A stretch of DNA of 64,000 nt from Mycetocola zhujimingii. GTDB lineage: Bacteria; Actinomycetota; Actinomycetes; Actinomycetales; Microbacteriaceae. The notes under the pieces are model-generated. The model saw nothing but the letters and a program-made list of their open reading frames with translations. It made no database searches and was not told where the DNA came from. Where the stretch lies: the NCBI RefSeq assembly GCF_003065425.1, contig NZ_CP026949.1, positions 1,054,001-1,118,000 of the forward strand. The letters are read 5' to 3'. Position 1 is the stretch's first letter; each line of letters starts with the position of its first letter. Shown here in pieces: positions 38,067-49,500 of the stretch. A program made the position numbers and the translations under genes.

Positions 38067-38995
38067 GCGGTTCCGTTCTGTTCGACGCTCCCGGTCCGAA
38101 GGCCAGGCGTCTCTCGCTGATCGTCTCCATCGTCGTCGGCATCCTCATTCTCGCCGGCCTGTACTGGATCTATTCGATTCTCGCGGCCCCTCGCCCCAGC
38201 TCCGGCGGAGTCGTGCTTCCGGGGATGTTTGATCCGAGCCGCTGGGACATCTTCAGCGATCCCGAGGTCTGGACGTTCATCGGTACCGGCGTGCTCAACA
38301 CGCTGCGCGCCGCGGGAGCAGCAGCGGTCCTCGCGCTCGTTCTCGGCGTGATCTTTGCTCTGCTCCGCACGGCAAAGACGGCCTGGATCCGGGTTCCCAC
38401 CACTGTTGTCCTCGAGTTCGTTCGAGGCATGCCCGTTCTGTTGATGATGCTCTTCATCCTGCTCGGCTTCTCCAGCGGGGCCTACCTCGCTGTTGTGCTC
38501 GCTCTCGGCCTCTACAACGGTGCCATCATCGGTGAGGCGCTTCGGGCCGGGCTCGCCTCTCTTCCGCGTGGCCAGCGTGAGGCCGGGTTGAGCCTGGGGA
38601 TGCGCGAGCTTCAGACCCGGATGCTCATCGAGTTCCCGCAGGCATTCCGCCAGATGCTGCCGGTGATCGTCGCCCAGCTGGTTGTGCTGCTGAAGGACAC
38701 GTCGCTCGGGTTCATCGTCGGCTATCCGGAACTTCTCCGAGCGACGATGAACAACCTCGCGAGCTTCTACGGCAACCGCTACCTGTTCTCCCTCTTCGCC
38801 GTGACATTCGTGATCTACCTGATCATGAACCTCTCACTCTCGTGGGTCGCCCGCTGGCTCTCGAAGCACACTGACTCGGCGAGCCGTGGGGGCCGGGGAC
38901 GCAAGGGCGGAAAGCCCGTCGATGTGGATCCGGCAATCGTGATCGCCCGGGCGTCGGCTTCGGCGCGGCAGCAAGGTGAGGGCGGCGGCGTGTAG
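38063..38995 (+). CDS. gluD: Glutamate-type ABC importer, permease 2
   Basis: The 310-residue permease is the partner of gluC. It has an extra N-terminal helix (LIVSIVVGILILAGLYWIYS), a periplasmic-side stretch, the core helices and the EAA loop EALRAGLASLPRGQREAGLS. The C-terminal tail of about 55 residues is charged and cytosolic (SASRGGRGRKGGKPVDVDP), longer than in gluC. ATG 38063 is chosen for its ATGA overlap; a start 15 bases upstream would lie inside gluC. pheS follows with its own promoter. Confidence 0.92.
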   Translation: MSGSVLFDAPGPKARRLSLIVSIVVGILILAGLYWIYSILAAPRPSSGGVVLPGMFDPSRWDIFSDPEVWTFIGTGVLNTLRAAGAAAVLALVLGVIFALLRTAKTAWIRVPTTVVLEFVRGMPVLLMMLFILLGFSSGAYLAVVLALGLYNGAIIGEALRAGLASLPRGQREAGLSLGMRELQTRMLIEFPQAFRQMLPVIVAQLVVLLKDTSLGFIVGYPELLRATMNNLASFYGNRYLFSLFAVTFVIYLIMNLSLSWVARWLSKHTDSASRGGRGRKGGKPVDVDPAIVIARASASARQQGEGGGV

Positions 38996-39008
38996 TTCCG
39001 GCACTCGG

Positions 39009-39014
39009 TAGACT
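39009..39014 (+). promoter_or_regulatory. -10 element (TAGACT) for leaderless pheS
   Basis: TAGACT ends 8 bases before GTG 39023; this favours that codon over the TTG at 39014, which is part of the element. Confidence 0.5.
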
Positions 39015-39022
39015 TGTGGACC

Positions 39023-40063
<1,041 letters not shown>

Positions 40064-40064
40064 C

Positions 40065-42590
40065 ATGCGGGTGCCCCTCAGTTGGCTCGCTGAATACGTC
40101 GATCTCGCACCGGGATCAACGACCGAAGACGTCCACGCTGCACTCGTGAAGGTCGGCCTCGAAGAGGAAGACGTTCACACATTCGACGTGACCGGACCCG
40201 TCGTCGTCGGCGAGGTCCTCGAGTTCGTCGAGGAGCCGCAGAAAAACGGCAAGATCATTCGCTGGTGCCAGGTGCGCGTTGCCCCAGAGGGCCAGCTCGC
40301 CGCCGACGGCGGACCGGACGTGCACGGCATCGTCTGCGGCGCAGGGAACTTCTTCGTCGGTGACAAGGTCGTCGTGACCCTGCCCGGTGCGGTTCTCCCC
40401 GGCCCGTTCCCGATCACGCCCCGCAAGACCTATGGCCACGTCTCCGACGGCATGATCGCCTCGACGCGTGAGCTCGGTCTCGGCGACGAGCACGACGGCA
40501 TCCTGCGCCTGTCGACGCTCGGCGTTGACGCTGAGCCAGGGACGGATGCCATCGCGCTGCTCGGTCTGGACGACGCAGCAGTCGAGATCAACGTCACACC
40601 CGACCGCGGCTACGCATTCTCGATTCGCGGCGTTGCCCGCGAATACGCCCACGCCACCGGTGCCGCATTCCGTGACCCCGCGCTGCGCGAGGACTTCCAG
40701 CCGACCGGAACCGACGGCTTCCCCGTCACGATCGCCGACGACGCTCCGATTCACGGCAAGCCCGGTGTGCGCGTCTTCGCGACCCGCATTGTCCGGAACG
40801 TGGATGCCTCACGTCCGACGCCGCCGTGGATGGTCTCGCGACTGCGGCTTGCGGGCATCCGTTCGATTTCGCTCCTCGTCGACATCACCAACTACGTGAT
40901 GCTCGAGCTCGGCCAGCCGATTCACGGTTACGACCTCGACGCGCTCACCGACGGCATCACCGTGCGGCGCGCGCAGCCGGGGGAGAAGCTCGTGACCCTC
41001 GACGGCCAGGAGCGCACGCTCAACCCCGAGGACCTCCTCATCACCGACGGTTCGGGGCCGATCGGCCTCGCCGGCGTCATGGGTGGCGCGACCACCGAGA
41101 TGGGTGAGAGCACCCGCAATGTACTCATCGAGGCCGCGAACTTCGACCCGGTGTCGATCGCGCGCACGGCACGTCGGCACAAGCTGCCGAGCGAAGCGTC
41201 CAAGCGCTTCGAGCGCGGTGTGGACCCCGCGATCGCTGTTGCGGCGGCGTCGCGCGTTTCTGAACTGATGGTCGAACTGGCCGGGGGAGAGGCCGACGCG
41301 ACAGGTTCGATCGTCGGTGAAGCGGCATCCGCAACACCGATCCTGCTGCCTGACGGTTACATCTCGGGCCTCATCGGCATTGAGTACACCGCCGACGAGA
41401 TCCGCGACTCGCTCGTCGAAATCGGAGCGACTGTCGAAGACGCCGACGGCGGCCTTCGAGTGACAGCGCCGACCTGGCGCCCTGACATCACCGACAAGAG
41501 CGACCTCGCCGAAGAAGTGGCGCGCATCGTCGGTTACGACCGGATTCCCTCGGTGTTGCCCGTTGCTCCTCCCGGCCGCGGTCTCACCCGTTCGCAGCGT
41601 GTTCGACGCAACGTCGCCGACGTGCTCGCGGCCGCCGGTTCGACGGAGATCCTCGCGTTCCCGTTCCTCAGCGCCGCTGACAACGACAAGTTCGGTTCGC
41701 CCGTCGAGGGCACGGTTCCGGCGATCAAGGTCGCGAACGCACTCGATGCGAGCGCTCCGTACCTGCGTACGAGCCTGCTGCCTGGCCTGATCTCGGCGGC
41801 GAAGCGCAACCTGTCGCGTGGGCTGACCGACGTGTCGATCTTCGAACTCGGACTGGTCTTCACCCCTGAGCCCGGTGTGCAGTACGGCCAGGCCGAACTG
41901 CCGTCAGGTGTCGCACGTCCCACGGACGAGCAGCTCGCCGAGCTCAACGCCGGTATCCCGCCGCAGCCGCGCCACGTCGCTGTGCTCATCGTCGGAAACG
42001 TCGTCGCCAAGCAGCCGGGACTCGCCGCAGTTCCGTCCGGAATCGCGGATGCCCTCGCCGCCGTTGCGCAGATCGGTCTCGCGACCGGTGCGGCGATCGA
42101 CGTCGTTCAGGGCAGCCACAAGTCGCTTCACCCGGGCCGCACCGCTGAACTTCGTGTTGGTGACCGCGTTGTCGGGTACGCGGGGGAGTTGCTTCCGCAG
42201 CTCGCCCTCGACTCCGACCTGCCGCGGGTTGTCGCCGTCGCCGAGCTGGATCTCGACGCGATCCTCGAATCGACGGATGCCGACATCGCCGCTGGTGTGA
42301 TTGGCACGCTTCCCGCAGCGACCCAGGACCTCTCACTCGTTGTGCCACGCTCGGTGCCCGCTGGCGACGTGCTCGCCGCGGTTCGTGAGGGCGCAGGCGA
42401 ACTGCTGGAAGACATCCGCCTTGTTGACGACTACCGCGGACAGGGTGTCGCCGACGATGCGAAGAGCCTCACCTTCGCGCTGCGGTTCCGGGCCCCGGAC
42501 CGCACGCTGACCGCTGCTGAGGCGTCGGAGGCCAAGCTTGCCGGTTCGGCGCTGGCCACCGAGCGTTTCGGAGCCGTGCTGCGCGAGTAA
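40065..42590 (+). CDS. pheT: Phenylalanyl-tRNA synthetase beta subunit
   Basis: PheT holds the editing and tRNA-binding domains. The 841-residue product begins MRVPLSWLAEYVDL. It has a tRNA-binding (OB) domain at about residues 40-155, B3/B4 editing domain (RIVRNVDASRPTPPWMVSRL), B5 (DGYISGLIGIEYTADEIRDSL, here shown in part), and a C-terminal ferredoxin-like anticodon domain (QDLSLVVPRSVPAGDVLAAV). Length and order are normal. It is cotranscribed with pheS; a terminator hairpin follows. Confidence 0.96.
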   Translation: MRVPLSWLAEYVDLAPGSTTEDVHAALVKVGLEEEDVHTFDVTGPVVVGEVLEFVEEPQKNGKIIRWCQVRVAPEGQLAADGGPDVHGIVCGAGNFFVGDKVVVTLPGAVLPGPFPITPRKTYGHVSDGMIASTRELGLGDEHDGILRLSTLGVDAEPGTDAIALLGLDDAAVEINVTPDRGYAFSIRGVAREYAHATGAAFRDPALREDFQPTGTDGFPVTIADDAPIHGKPGVRVFATRIVRNVDASRPTPPWMVSRLRLAGIRSISLLVDITNYVMLELGQPIHGYDLDALTDGITVRRAQPGEKLVTLDGQERTLNPEDLLITDGSGPIGLAGVMGGATTEMGESTRNVLIEAANFDPVSIARTARRHKLPSEASKRFERGVDPAIAVAAASRVSELMVELAGGEADATGSIVGEAASATPILLPDGYISGLIGIEYTADEIRDSLVEIGATVEDADGGLRVTAPTWRPDITDKSDLAEEVARIVGYDRIPSVLPVAPPGRGLTRSQRVRRNVADVLAAAGSTEILAFPFLSAADNDKFGSPVEGTVPAIKVANALDASAPYLRTSLLPGLISAAKRNLSRGLTDVSIFELGLVFTPEPGVQYGQAELPSGVARPTDEQLAELNAGIPPQPRHVAVLIVGNVVAKQPGLAAVPSGIADALAAVAQIGLATGAAIDVVQGSHKSLHPGRTAELRVGDRVVGYAGELLPQLALDSDLPRVVAVAELDLDAILESTDADIAAGVIGTLPAATQDLSLVVPRSVPAGDVLAAVREGAGELLEDIRLVDDYRGQGVADDAKSLTFALRFRAPDRTLTAAEASEAKLAGSALATERFGAVLRE

Positions 42591-42628
42591 ATAGTCCGAG
42601 CTTCACCGAGAACACCCGTTTCACCGAG

Positions 42629-42688
42629 AACACCCGTTCCGGTCGACATCACCCGGCATGCCGGATGTTCTCGACCGGAACGGGTGTT
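42629..42688 (+). terminator. Terminator after pheT
   Basis: AACACCCGTTCCGGTCGA (42629-42646) pairs perfectly with 42671-42688; the loop contains a smaller CCGGCATGCCGG palindrome. TTTCG follows. A preceding direct repeat, TTCACCGAGAACACCCG, occurs twice from 42602. Confidence 0.8.
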
Positions 42689-42708
42689 TTCGCGTGCGGG
42701 GCGAAGCG

Positions 42709-44043
42709 CTATCTGACTTTCTTTATCGGGAATATCACGAGAGCGCCAATGATCGCGGCGACAGCACAGACGGTGAACCACAACCCGTAGTTGCTGCCGG
42801 TTGGATCACCGACGTAGACGAGGATGCCGCCAATCAGCGGGGCAATCGTCTGGGGAAGCGCGTTGGCGATGTTGAACACACCGAGGTCCTTCCCTGAGTC
42901 ATCAGGGTTGGGCAGGACGTCAACAACCAGTGCGAGGTCGACGCCAACGTACATGCCGTACGCGACTCCCAGAATGGCCTCGAGAATGAAGAACGTACCC
43001 ACGTCATCGACGAAAATCAGGGCGAACGTGCCGATGGCGAAGAGCGCGGTAGAACTCCAGACGAACACCTTGCGTCTGCCGATTTTGTCGGAGAGCCAGC
43101 CGGCGAAATAGCTCACAGCGACGAGCGCGACGGTGTAGATGAGCACACTGGTCGAGATCACGGCGGGGACATCTTCTTCCTCAACCCCGATGTGGTTGAG
43201 CAGGTAGAAGAACCGGAAGGTGGTGAAGCCGAAGCTCGCGAAGGTGATGAGGAATCGTGACCACCACGCCAGGCCGTAGTCGGGATACTTCGCCGGGCTG
43301 ACCCAGAACGTCTCCGCCCAGTCGCGCAACGACGCGCGCGGTGGGTGAACCGGAAGCACCTTGTCTGGCAGGACGAAAGCGAAGATGACCATCACGATGA
43401 TCGCCAGAACGGACGGGCCCACAAACATGATGACCAGCTGGTCGGCGAACCACTCGGCGACGTAGGTGCCACCCAGGATGCCGACGTTTTGGGCGATGCC
43501 GATCGCGGCCGCGATCTTGCCTCGCTGGAACTTCGGCACCTGGTCGGCAATTGTCGCGATGAACGGCGCGAGCGTCATGTTGGCGCCCAGCTGGGCGATC
43601 GACCAGCCCACAGTCGCGATGAGCAGGCTCGGCGCCAGTGCCATGATGACGAAGGCGAGGGTCATGATGACGGTGCCGGTGACGACCCAGATGCGGCGGC
43701 GCCCCAGCTTGCTCGTTGTGCGGTCCGACAGGCGCCCGAAGATCACGTTGGCCACCGTGGCAAAGAGTGCGCCGAAGCCGCCGAGTACGGCTGCCGCTCC
43801 GGTTGCACCGTTCTCGGGGATCGCGCCCGCCGCCACGAGCGACTGGATTTTGATTCCGATTCCGACGATCGCCGGGCCGAGAAGTGCGATGAAGAAAAAC
43901 AGCTGCGCGAGGAGCAGCCAGACTACGTAACTTTTCTTGGCTGGCTCCGTCGGTTCAGGGATCCAGTGGTGCTCCCGTACGACCGTCGTTGCCGTCGTCA
44001 TGCCCGATGGCATCCCCGCTGCGGACCCGCTCGATGTTGACAT
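42709..44043 (-). CDS. MFS transporter, sugar/glycoside-type
   Basis: The 444-residue carrier has about twelve membrane helices and the MFS loop motif NVIFGRLSDRTTSKLGRRRI between helices 2 and 3, with a second copy (AGWLSDKIGRRKVFVW) between 8 and 9. I chose ATG 44043 because GGGGGCAGGT precedes it; the open frame runs back through the neighbouring gene but that is shadow. It is divergent from a GH3 beta-glycosidase, so it may import the glycoside or export a product. The substrate is inferred only from context. Confidence 0.85.
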   Translation of the reverse strand: MSTSSGSAAGMPSGMTTATTVVREHHWIPEPTEPAKKSYVVWLLLAQLFFFIALLGPAIVGIGIKIQSLVAAGAIPENGATGAAAVLGGFGALFATVANVIFGRLSDRTTSKLGRRRIWVVTGTVIMTLAFVIMALAPSLLIATVGWSIAQLGANMTLAPFIATIADQVPKFQRGKIAAAIGIAQNVGILGGTYVAEWFADQLVIMFVGPSVLAIIVMVIFAFVLPDKVLPVHPPRASLRDWAETFWVSPAKYPDYGLAWWSRFLITFASFGFTTFRFFYLLNHIGVEEEDVPAVISTSVLIYTVALVAVSYFAGWLSDKIGRRKVFVWSSTALFAIGTFALIFVDDVGTFFILEAILGVAYGMYVGVDLALVVDVLPNPDDSGKDLGVFNIANALPQTIAPLIGGILVYVGDPTGSNYGLWFTVCAVAAIIGALVIFPIKKVR

Positions 44044-44202
44044 ACCTGCCCCCTTTGGCCGGTTGGGTGAGGACCGGTCGCTGGAGGACTCGGATCCTTG
44101 TCTGTGGAAATGTAGACCTATAGAGTTGCGACTCGCAAGCACGATCTCCGTGCCGATCCGAACCGGCAGCGTTGCCGGTTCGGCCGACGGAAGGGCTCTT
44201 TC
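44044..44202. promoter_or_regulatory. Divergent promoter region between MFS and GH3 genes
   Basis: About 160 bases separate the two starts. AT-rich sequence around 44105-44130 (TGTAGACCTATAGAG) contains candidate -10 words. No convincing operator palindrome was found. Confidence 0.35.
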
Positions 44203-46419
44203 ATGGACGACCTCTCTGACCTCACCCTCGAGGAGAAGGCATCGCTCACCAGCGGAGCAGACTTCTGGAGAACAAAGGCAGTTGATCGAGCTGGCGTCCC
44301 TTCGGTCATGCTCACCGACGGCCCGCACGGTCTCCGCAAACAGGCCGGTGACACCGATCACCTGGGTTTGGCCGCGAGCGTACCGGCGACCTGCTTTCCG
44401 CCGGCGGTGGGGTTGGGCGCATCCTGGGACGTCGACGCGGCCGAGCGCGTCGGGGAGGCTCTCGGTGTGGAGTCGGCCATTGAGGACGTCGCGGTTCTTC
44501 TCGGCCCCGGCATCAACATCAAACGCTCCCCGTTGTGCGGCCGCAACTTTGAGTATTTTTCGGAAGATCCGATAGTTTCCGGCGTGATGGCATCCGCTCT
44601 CGTTCGTGGAATCCAGTCGCAGGGTGTCGGTGCTTCGCTCAAACACTTCGCCGCGAATAACCAGGAGACGGATCGGCTTCGTGTGTCGAGTGACGTCGAC
44701 CCTCGCCCGTTGCGCGAGATTTACCTGCGTGGTTTCGAGCGGGTGGTGCGCGAGGCGCAGCCGTGGACAGTCATGTGCTCGTACAACAGGATCAACGGCG
44801 TCTACACCTCGGAAGATCCCTGGCTGCTGACGACTGTGTTGCGTGACGAATGGGGCTTCGAGGGGCTCGTTGTGTCTGACTGGGGCGCCGTGAACAACAG
44901 GGTCGCGGGCGTCGCGGCGGGTCTGGACCTCGAAATGCCGTCGAGTGGCGGTCGAACCGACGCGCAGGTGGTCGATGCGGTGCGGAACGGCTCGCTCACC
45001 GAGGATGCACTCGATCGGGTTGCCCGTCGGGTCGTGAATCTGGTGCGCAAGGCGCAGGCGCGTCCGGTCGCGTCCGGTCCGCTGGACGTCGACGCCCACC
45101 ACGCCCTCGCTCGTGAGGTTGCTGGCAGGTGCCTGGTGCTGCTGAAGAATGACGATGAGCTGCTGCCGCTGGCGCGCGACGCCAGGATCGCGGTGATCGG
45201 TGAGTTCGCGCGGACGCCCCGGTATCAGGGCGCAGGATCATCGCAGATCAACCCGACCCGTCTCGACAACGCGCTGGATGCGATCCGCGCCGAAGCGTCC
45301 GCCGACGTGGCGTTCGCTCCCGGTTTCACGCTCGACGGCAGTGGGGACACCGACTCGCTTCGAACGGATGCCGTTGCGGCGGCATCCGTTTGCGACGTCG
45401 CCGTCGTCTTCCTCGGGGTTCCGGCCGACGAAGAGTCAGAAGGGTTCGACCGCAAGCACATGGACCTCCCCGCCGATCAGCTGCGCCTCATCGACGCTGT
45501 CGCGGCGGCTAACCGAAACACCGTCGTCGTGCTGTCCAACGGCGGAGCGGTCACGCTGCCGTTCGCCGGTTCAGTGGCCGCGATTCTGGAGGGATGGCTG
45601 CTGGGCCAGGCCGGTGGATCTGCGACGGCCGACGTCTTATTCGGCACCGTCAATCCCTCCGGCAAACTCACCGAGACGATCCCGCTGCGGCTGGAAGACA
45701 CCCCCTCCTTCGGTAACTTTCCCGGTGAGCACGGACACGTACGCTACGGCGAGGGCATCCTCGTGGGGTATCGCTGGTACGACGAGGCACGAGCAGATGT
45801 GGCGTTCCCCTTCGGTCACGGTCTGTCGTACACGCGCTTCGAGTACGGCGACGTGTCCGCGACCGTGGGCGCCGACGGCAACATCGTGGTCGCTGTGCCG
45901 GTGACGAACACCGGGTCGGTGGCCGGTCGTGAGGTCGTTCAGGTCTACACCTCGCTGCCCTCGTCGACGGTCCAGCGGCCGCCCCGCGAGCTGAAGGGCT
46001 TTGCTGTGGTGTCCGTTGAGCCGGGGGAGACGGCCGAGGCCGTTGTCGTGGTTCGTCGCGACGAGCTGGCCTACTGGGACGTCCGAATCGACCGCTGGGT
46101 TGTCGAGCGCGGTTCGTACAGTATCGAGGTCGGCGCCTCGAGCCGCGATATCCGCACAACTACCGCGCTCGAGCTCGACGGCGACGACGTCGTACTCCCG
46201 CTCTCGCTCGAGTCGTCGTTCGAGGAGGTCCTGGCACACTCCGTGGCTGGCCCCATGCTGACGGAAGCGCTTGAGTCTCGTCCGGGAGGGGTCCCGCCCG
46301 AGCTGGTCCAGCTGCTGGGGAATTTCCCCGTTGGACGACTCGACGGTTTTCCGCTGCCTCGCCGGGACATGGAGGTCATCATCGACGACGCGTCGTCACG
46401 AAAACGGCACCGCGGTTAA
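44203..46419 (+). CDS. Glycoside hydrolase family 3, beta-glucosidase-like
   Basis: The 738-residue enzyme has the GH3 N-terminal barrel (VMLTDGPHGLR, KHFAANNQETDR), the nucleophile aspartate D226 in LVVSDWGAV, the C-terminal alpha/beta domain from about 310 (RCLVLLKNDDELLPL), and a fibronectin-III-like end domain (VPVTNTGSVAGREVVQVY). It has no signal peptide, so it acts in the cytosol on imported glycosides. The strongest hint of partnership is the divergent MFS carrier. Exact sugar specificity is not visible. Confidence 0.92.
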   Translation: MDDLSDLTLEEKASLTSGADFWRTKAVDRAGVPSVMLTDGPHGLRKQAGDTDHLGLAASVPATCFPPAVGLGASWDVDAAERVGEALGVESAIEDVAVLLGPGINIKRSPLCGRNFEYFSEDPIVSGVMASALVRGIQSQGVGASLKHFAANNQETDRLRVSSDVDPRPLREIYLRGFERVVREAQPWTVMCSYNRINGVYTSEDPWLLTTVLRDEWGFEGLVVSDWGAVNNRVAGVAAGLDLEMPSSGGRTDAQVVDAVRNGSLTEDALDRVARRVVNLVRKAQARPVASGPLDVDAHHALAREVAGRCLVLLKNDDELLPLARDARIAVIGEFARTPRYQGAGSSQINPTRLDNALDAIRAEASADVAFAPGFTLDGSGDTDSLRTDAVAAASVCDVAVVFLGVPADEESEGFDRKHMDLPADQLRLIDAVAAANRNTVVVLSNGGAVTLPFAGSVAAILEGWLLGQAGGSATADVLFGTVNPSGKLTETIPLRLEDTPSFGNFPGEHGHVRYGEGILVGYRWYDEARADVAFPFGHGLSYTRFEYGDVSATVGADGNIVVAVPVTNTGSVAGREVVQVYTSLPSSTVQRPPRELKGFAVVSVEPGETAEAVVVVRRDELAYWDVRIDRWVVERGSYSIEVGASSRDIRTTTALELDGDDVVLPLSLESSFEEVLAHSVAGPMLTEALESRPGGVPPELVQLLGNFPVGRLDGFPLPRRDMEVIIDDASSRKRHRG

Positions 46420-46561
46420 GAGTCTGTTTCGGTCTGATTTCCTGGCCAGTTTCGGCCGATTCGCGCCGATAGGTTTGCAGCGCTCCTTGTTGGACTGAAG
46501 TTATACGTCGAGTGAACGAAGCGGCGAGGAGGCATCCCCGTCCCATTCACACAGGAGCAGC

Positions 46562-49500
46562 TTGCCCAGATCAGCGCGCCCGTGGAGAAGTGTGGCAATA
46601 GCCACAGCTCTCTGCCTTGCAGCAACCCCCGTACTCAGTTCCCCACCCGCCTCCGCCGTCACAGCGACATCTCCGGTCATCGCCCACGGCGATGACTGGT
46701 CCGTAACTACGGTTCCCGGTGGCTATCGAGTCGATAAAACTCTGTCAGTACCCCTCGAGATCCGGGCGGATGCCGCCACCCTGTGGGCTGACGGAATCGA
46801 ACTCGGCATCGCGACCGAGTCGCTCGACGGCCTTACGCTCACCGTCACGACGTCGGACCCGATGGTGACCACCGCCTCTGATATCAGCCAGGGCTGGAGC
46901 GGGGCTGGCGACCCGACCGTCGACATCCCCGAGAAGCGCTCACGGCTGCGCGCGGTGGAACCGCCGGCCCGCGACGTTGCTGTCCTCGCTGATGACCCCG
47001 CGGCCGTCGGCCCGTATGCCGTCGCACGCTACGACTACGACCTCGGCGACGAGGCGGTCGAGATCCGGGACTTTGGCCGGAAGGGCGAGATGCGTGCGGC
47101 TGTGTTCATGCCGACCGGTGCAACGGGCGAGCGCCCGGTTGTTGTGTTCCTCCACGGGCGCCACACCTCCTGTGCAGGCGGTGCCCGCAACCCCCTCGCG
47201 TGGCCGTGTAACCCCGATCAGGTCGATGTTGAAAGCTATCTGGGATACAACGACGCGGCAACCATCCTCGCCAGCCAGGGTTACGCAGTTATCTCGATTT
47301 CGGCGAACGCCATCAACGCCCTCGACGGCTCCCTCGCGGATGACACCGGTGCGGCAGCCCGCGGACAGCTGGTTCTCGACCACCTCTCACTCCTGCGCCA
47401 AGCGAATGCCGGCACAGCCGTGGGTCTCAATGGGGCGCTTACCGGTCAGCTCGACCTCGACAATGTTGGCCTGATGGGCCACTCCCGCGGCGGTGAGGGC
47501 GTGATGCGGGCAGCTGTGCTCAACGCAGAACTCGAGCAGCCGTTCGGCATCACCGGTGTGCTGCCCCTCGCCCCAACCGACTACACCCGGATTACCGTTC
47601 CTGGCATCCCGACCGCCACGATCCTCCCTTACTGTGACGGCGACGTCGAAGACCAGATGGGCCAGAAATACATCGACGATTCCCGCCATGCATATGGCGA
47701 TGACGTGCTCCGTTCGTCTGTTCTCGTGATGGGAACGAATCACAACTACTTCAACACGGCATGGACCCCGGGTAAGTACCCCGTCGCGACGAGCGACGAC
47801 TGGGCGATCATGGACAGGAACCAAACCGACCCGACCTGTGGCGCGAGCGCTCCGACCCGGTTGAACGCCGACGAGCAGTACGCATTCGGCAACTCGTACA
47901 TCGCCGCGTTCTTTCGCCTGACCGGCGGCGGCGACGAGCAGTTCCTCCCGATGTTCGACGGTAGCGACGCGAAGCCGCTGTCGGCCGGCCGTGCCGATGT
48001 TCGGGTGAGCGCAACGCTTCCCTCGTCGTCGCGTTTCGACATCAACAACTTCACTGCTCCCGACACAACTGTGCGGGTGACGGGTGCGGGCACATATGCC
48101 GTCTGCGAGAGCCTCAGCCCGGTGGATGTTCCTGGCGTGCTTCCGTACTGCATCACCAGGCTTGAGTTCGCGCAGGCGCCGGACTGGAGTACCACCGGTT
48201 CGAACGGCAAGGCCAACTCGGTTCCATCCACGACGGCGATGCACTTCTCGTACACAGAACCGGTTCGAGGGTCGGATGCCGCTGGCGAGCTTCGCGTGCG
48301 GGTGCCCGGTGGCTCCGTTGATGCTTCCGCATACGAAAACCTGTCGTTCCGGGTGAGTCCGGATGACACGGTGAGTGGTTCAACGGATGTGACAGTCACT
48401 CTTCTCGATGGTTCGGGCGGTGCCGCGTCGGTGACGGCATCCGAATACGGAGACGCACTTACCGTGCTTCCCGGTTCGGCAAATCCTCTCCGCAAGGCAC
48501 TTCTGCAGCAAATCGCGGTTCCGGTCACGGCATTCGACGGGGTCGATCTCTCTGATGTTCGGGAAGTTCGCTTCACCGGTGCGCGGGCCGACGGGGGAGT
48601 TCTGCTCTCTGACCTCGCCTTCCTGACCGCGTCCGATGTAGGCAACGTTGAACTCTCGACCCGTCCGGTCGCATCAGTGCCTGAGGTGACCGTCGATGAA
48701 GGAAACGGCATCGGATCGGTGAGCGTGCCGGTCGTGTTGTCGAAGCCTGCCGAGACCGCGTCGACGATGTACTTCACGGCACTGGGCTCGGGCGTCGGGC
48801 GCGTGGGTACAGCGATGCAGAAAGTGGAGTTTTCGCCCGGCGAGATCTGTAAGGCTGTCACGATCACCATCGAGGGCGACAGCGCGGCGAGCACCGCAGC
48901 CAGCGCGTCGTACGTCACCAACGTGTCGAATACGCAGGGCGGTGCGACAATCGGCGATGCTTTCGGAGCCATTGTCCTGCGTGAAGACGACGGAGTCACT
49001 GATCGCAGCGGGGCTCCCGCGGCGTCTCTGCCAGAGGTGGGTGCGCAGGGTGATGCCTGTGAAGAGGCTCTCGCTGAGCTCGGGACTCTCGAGGTTTCGC
49101 CCGCTGCTGCTCTCGCTGGCAGCACAGTCACGGTAACCGGAGACGGCTTCCGTGCGGGGGAGACAGTGGACCTGGTGTTCCACTCGGAGCCAGTGACAGT
49201 CGGCTCGGTCGTGAGCCCTGACGGTTCAGTGTCGTTCGAGGTAGCGATTCCAGCGGATGCAGAGGTCGGCGCCCACGAGTTCGTAGCCACCGGATTCGGC
49301 TCGGGTTATTCGCAGGCGGCTGCCTTCGCAGTTCTCGATCCTGCCGCGGCAATTCCGCCGAGCGGGGAAGAGCCAGCAGCCGGCGAACCTGGCGCGGCGA
49401 TTCCTGTCGTGGACGCTCCCGCGGTCGCACAACCGACCGACGAGCCGGGAACCTCTGCAGGCACCGACGAGGACCTGGCGCACACCGGCGTGTCGGTTCT

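Noticed and set aside
44044-45102. N-terminal extension of the MFS open frame through the GH3 gene
   Set aside because: The extension is antisense to the GH3 barrel, and a ribosome site precedes ATG 44043.
48240-48275. tRNA-like GGTTCGA words
   Set aside because: These and similar words near 26530 and 48190 lie inside clear coding sequence with no matching acceptor or anticodon stems. No tRNA was found in the window.
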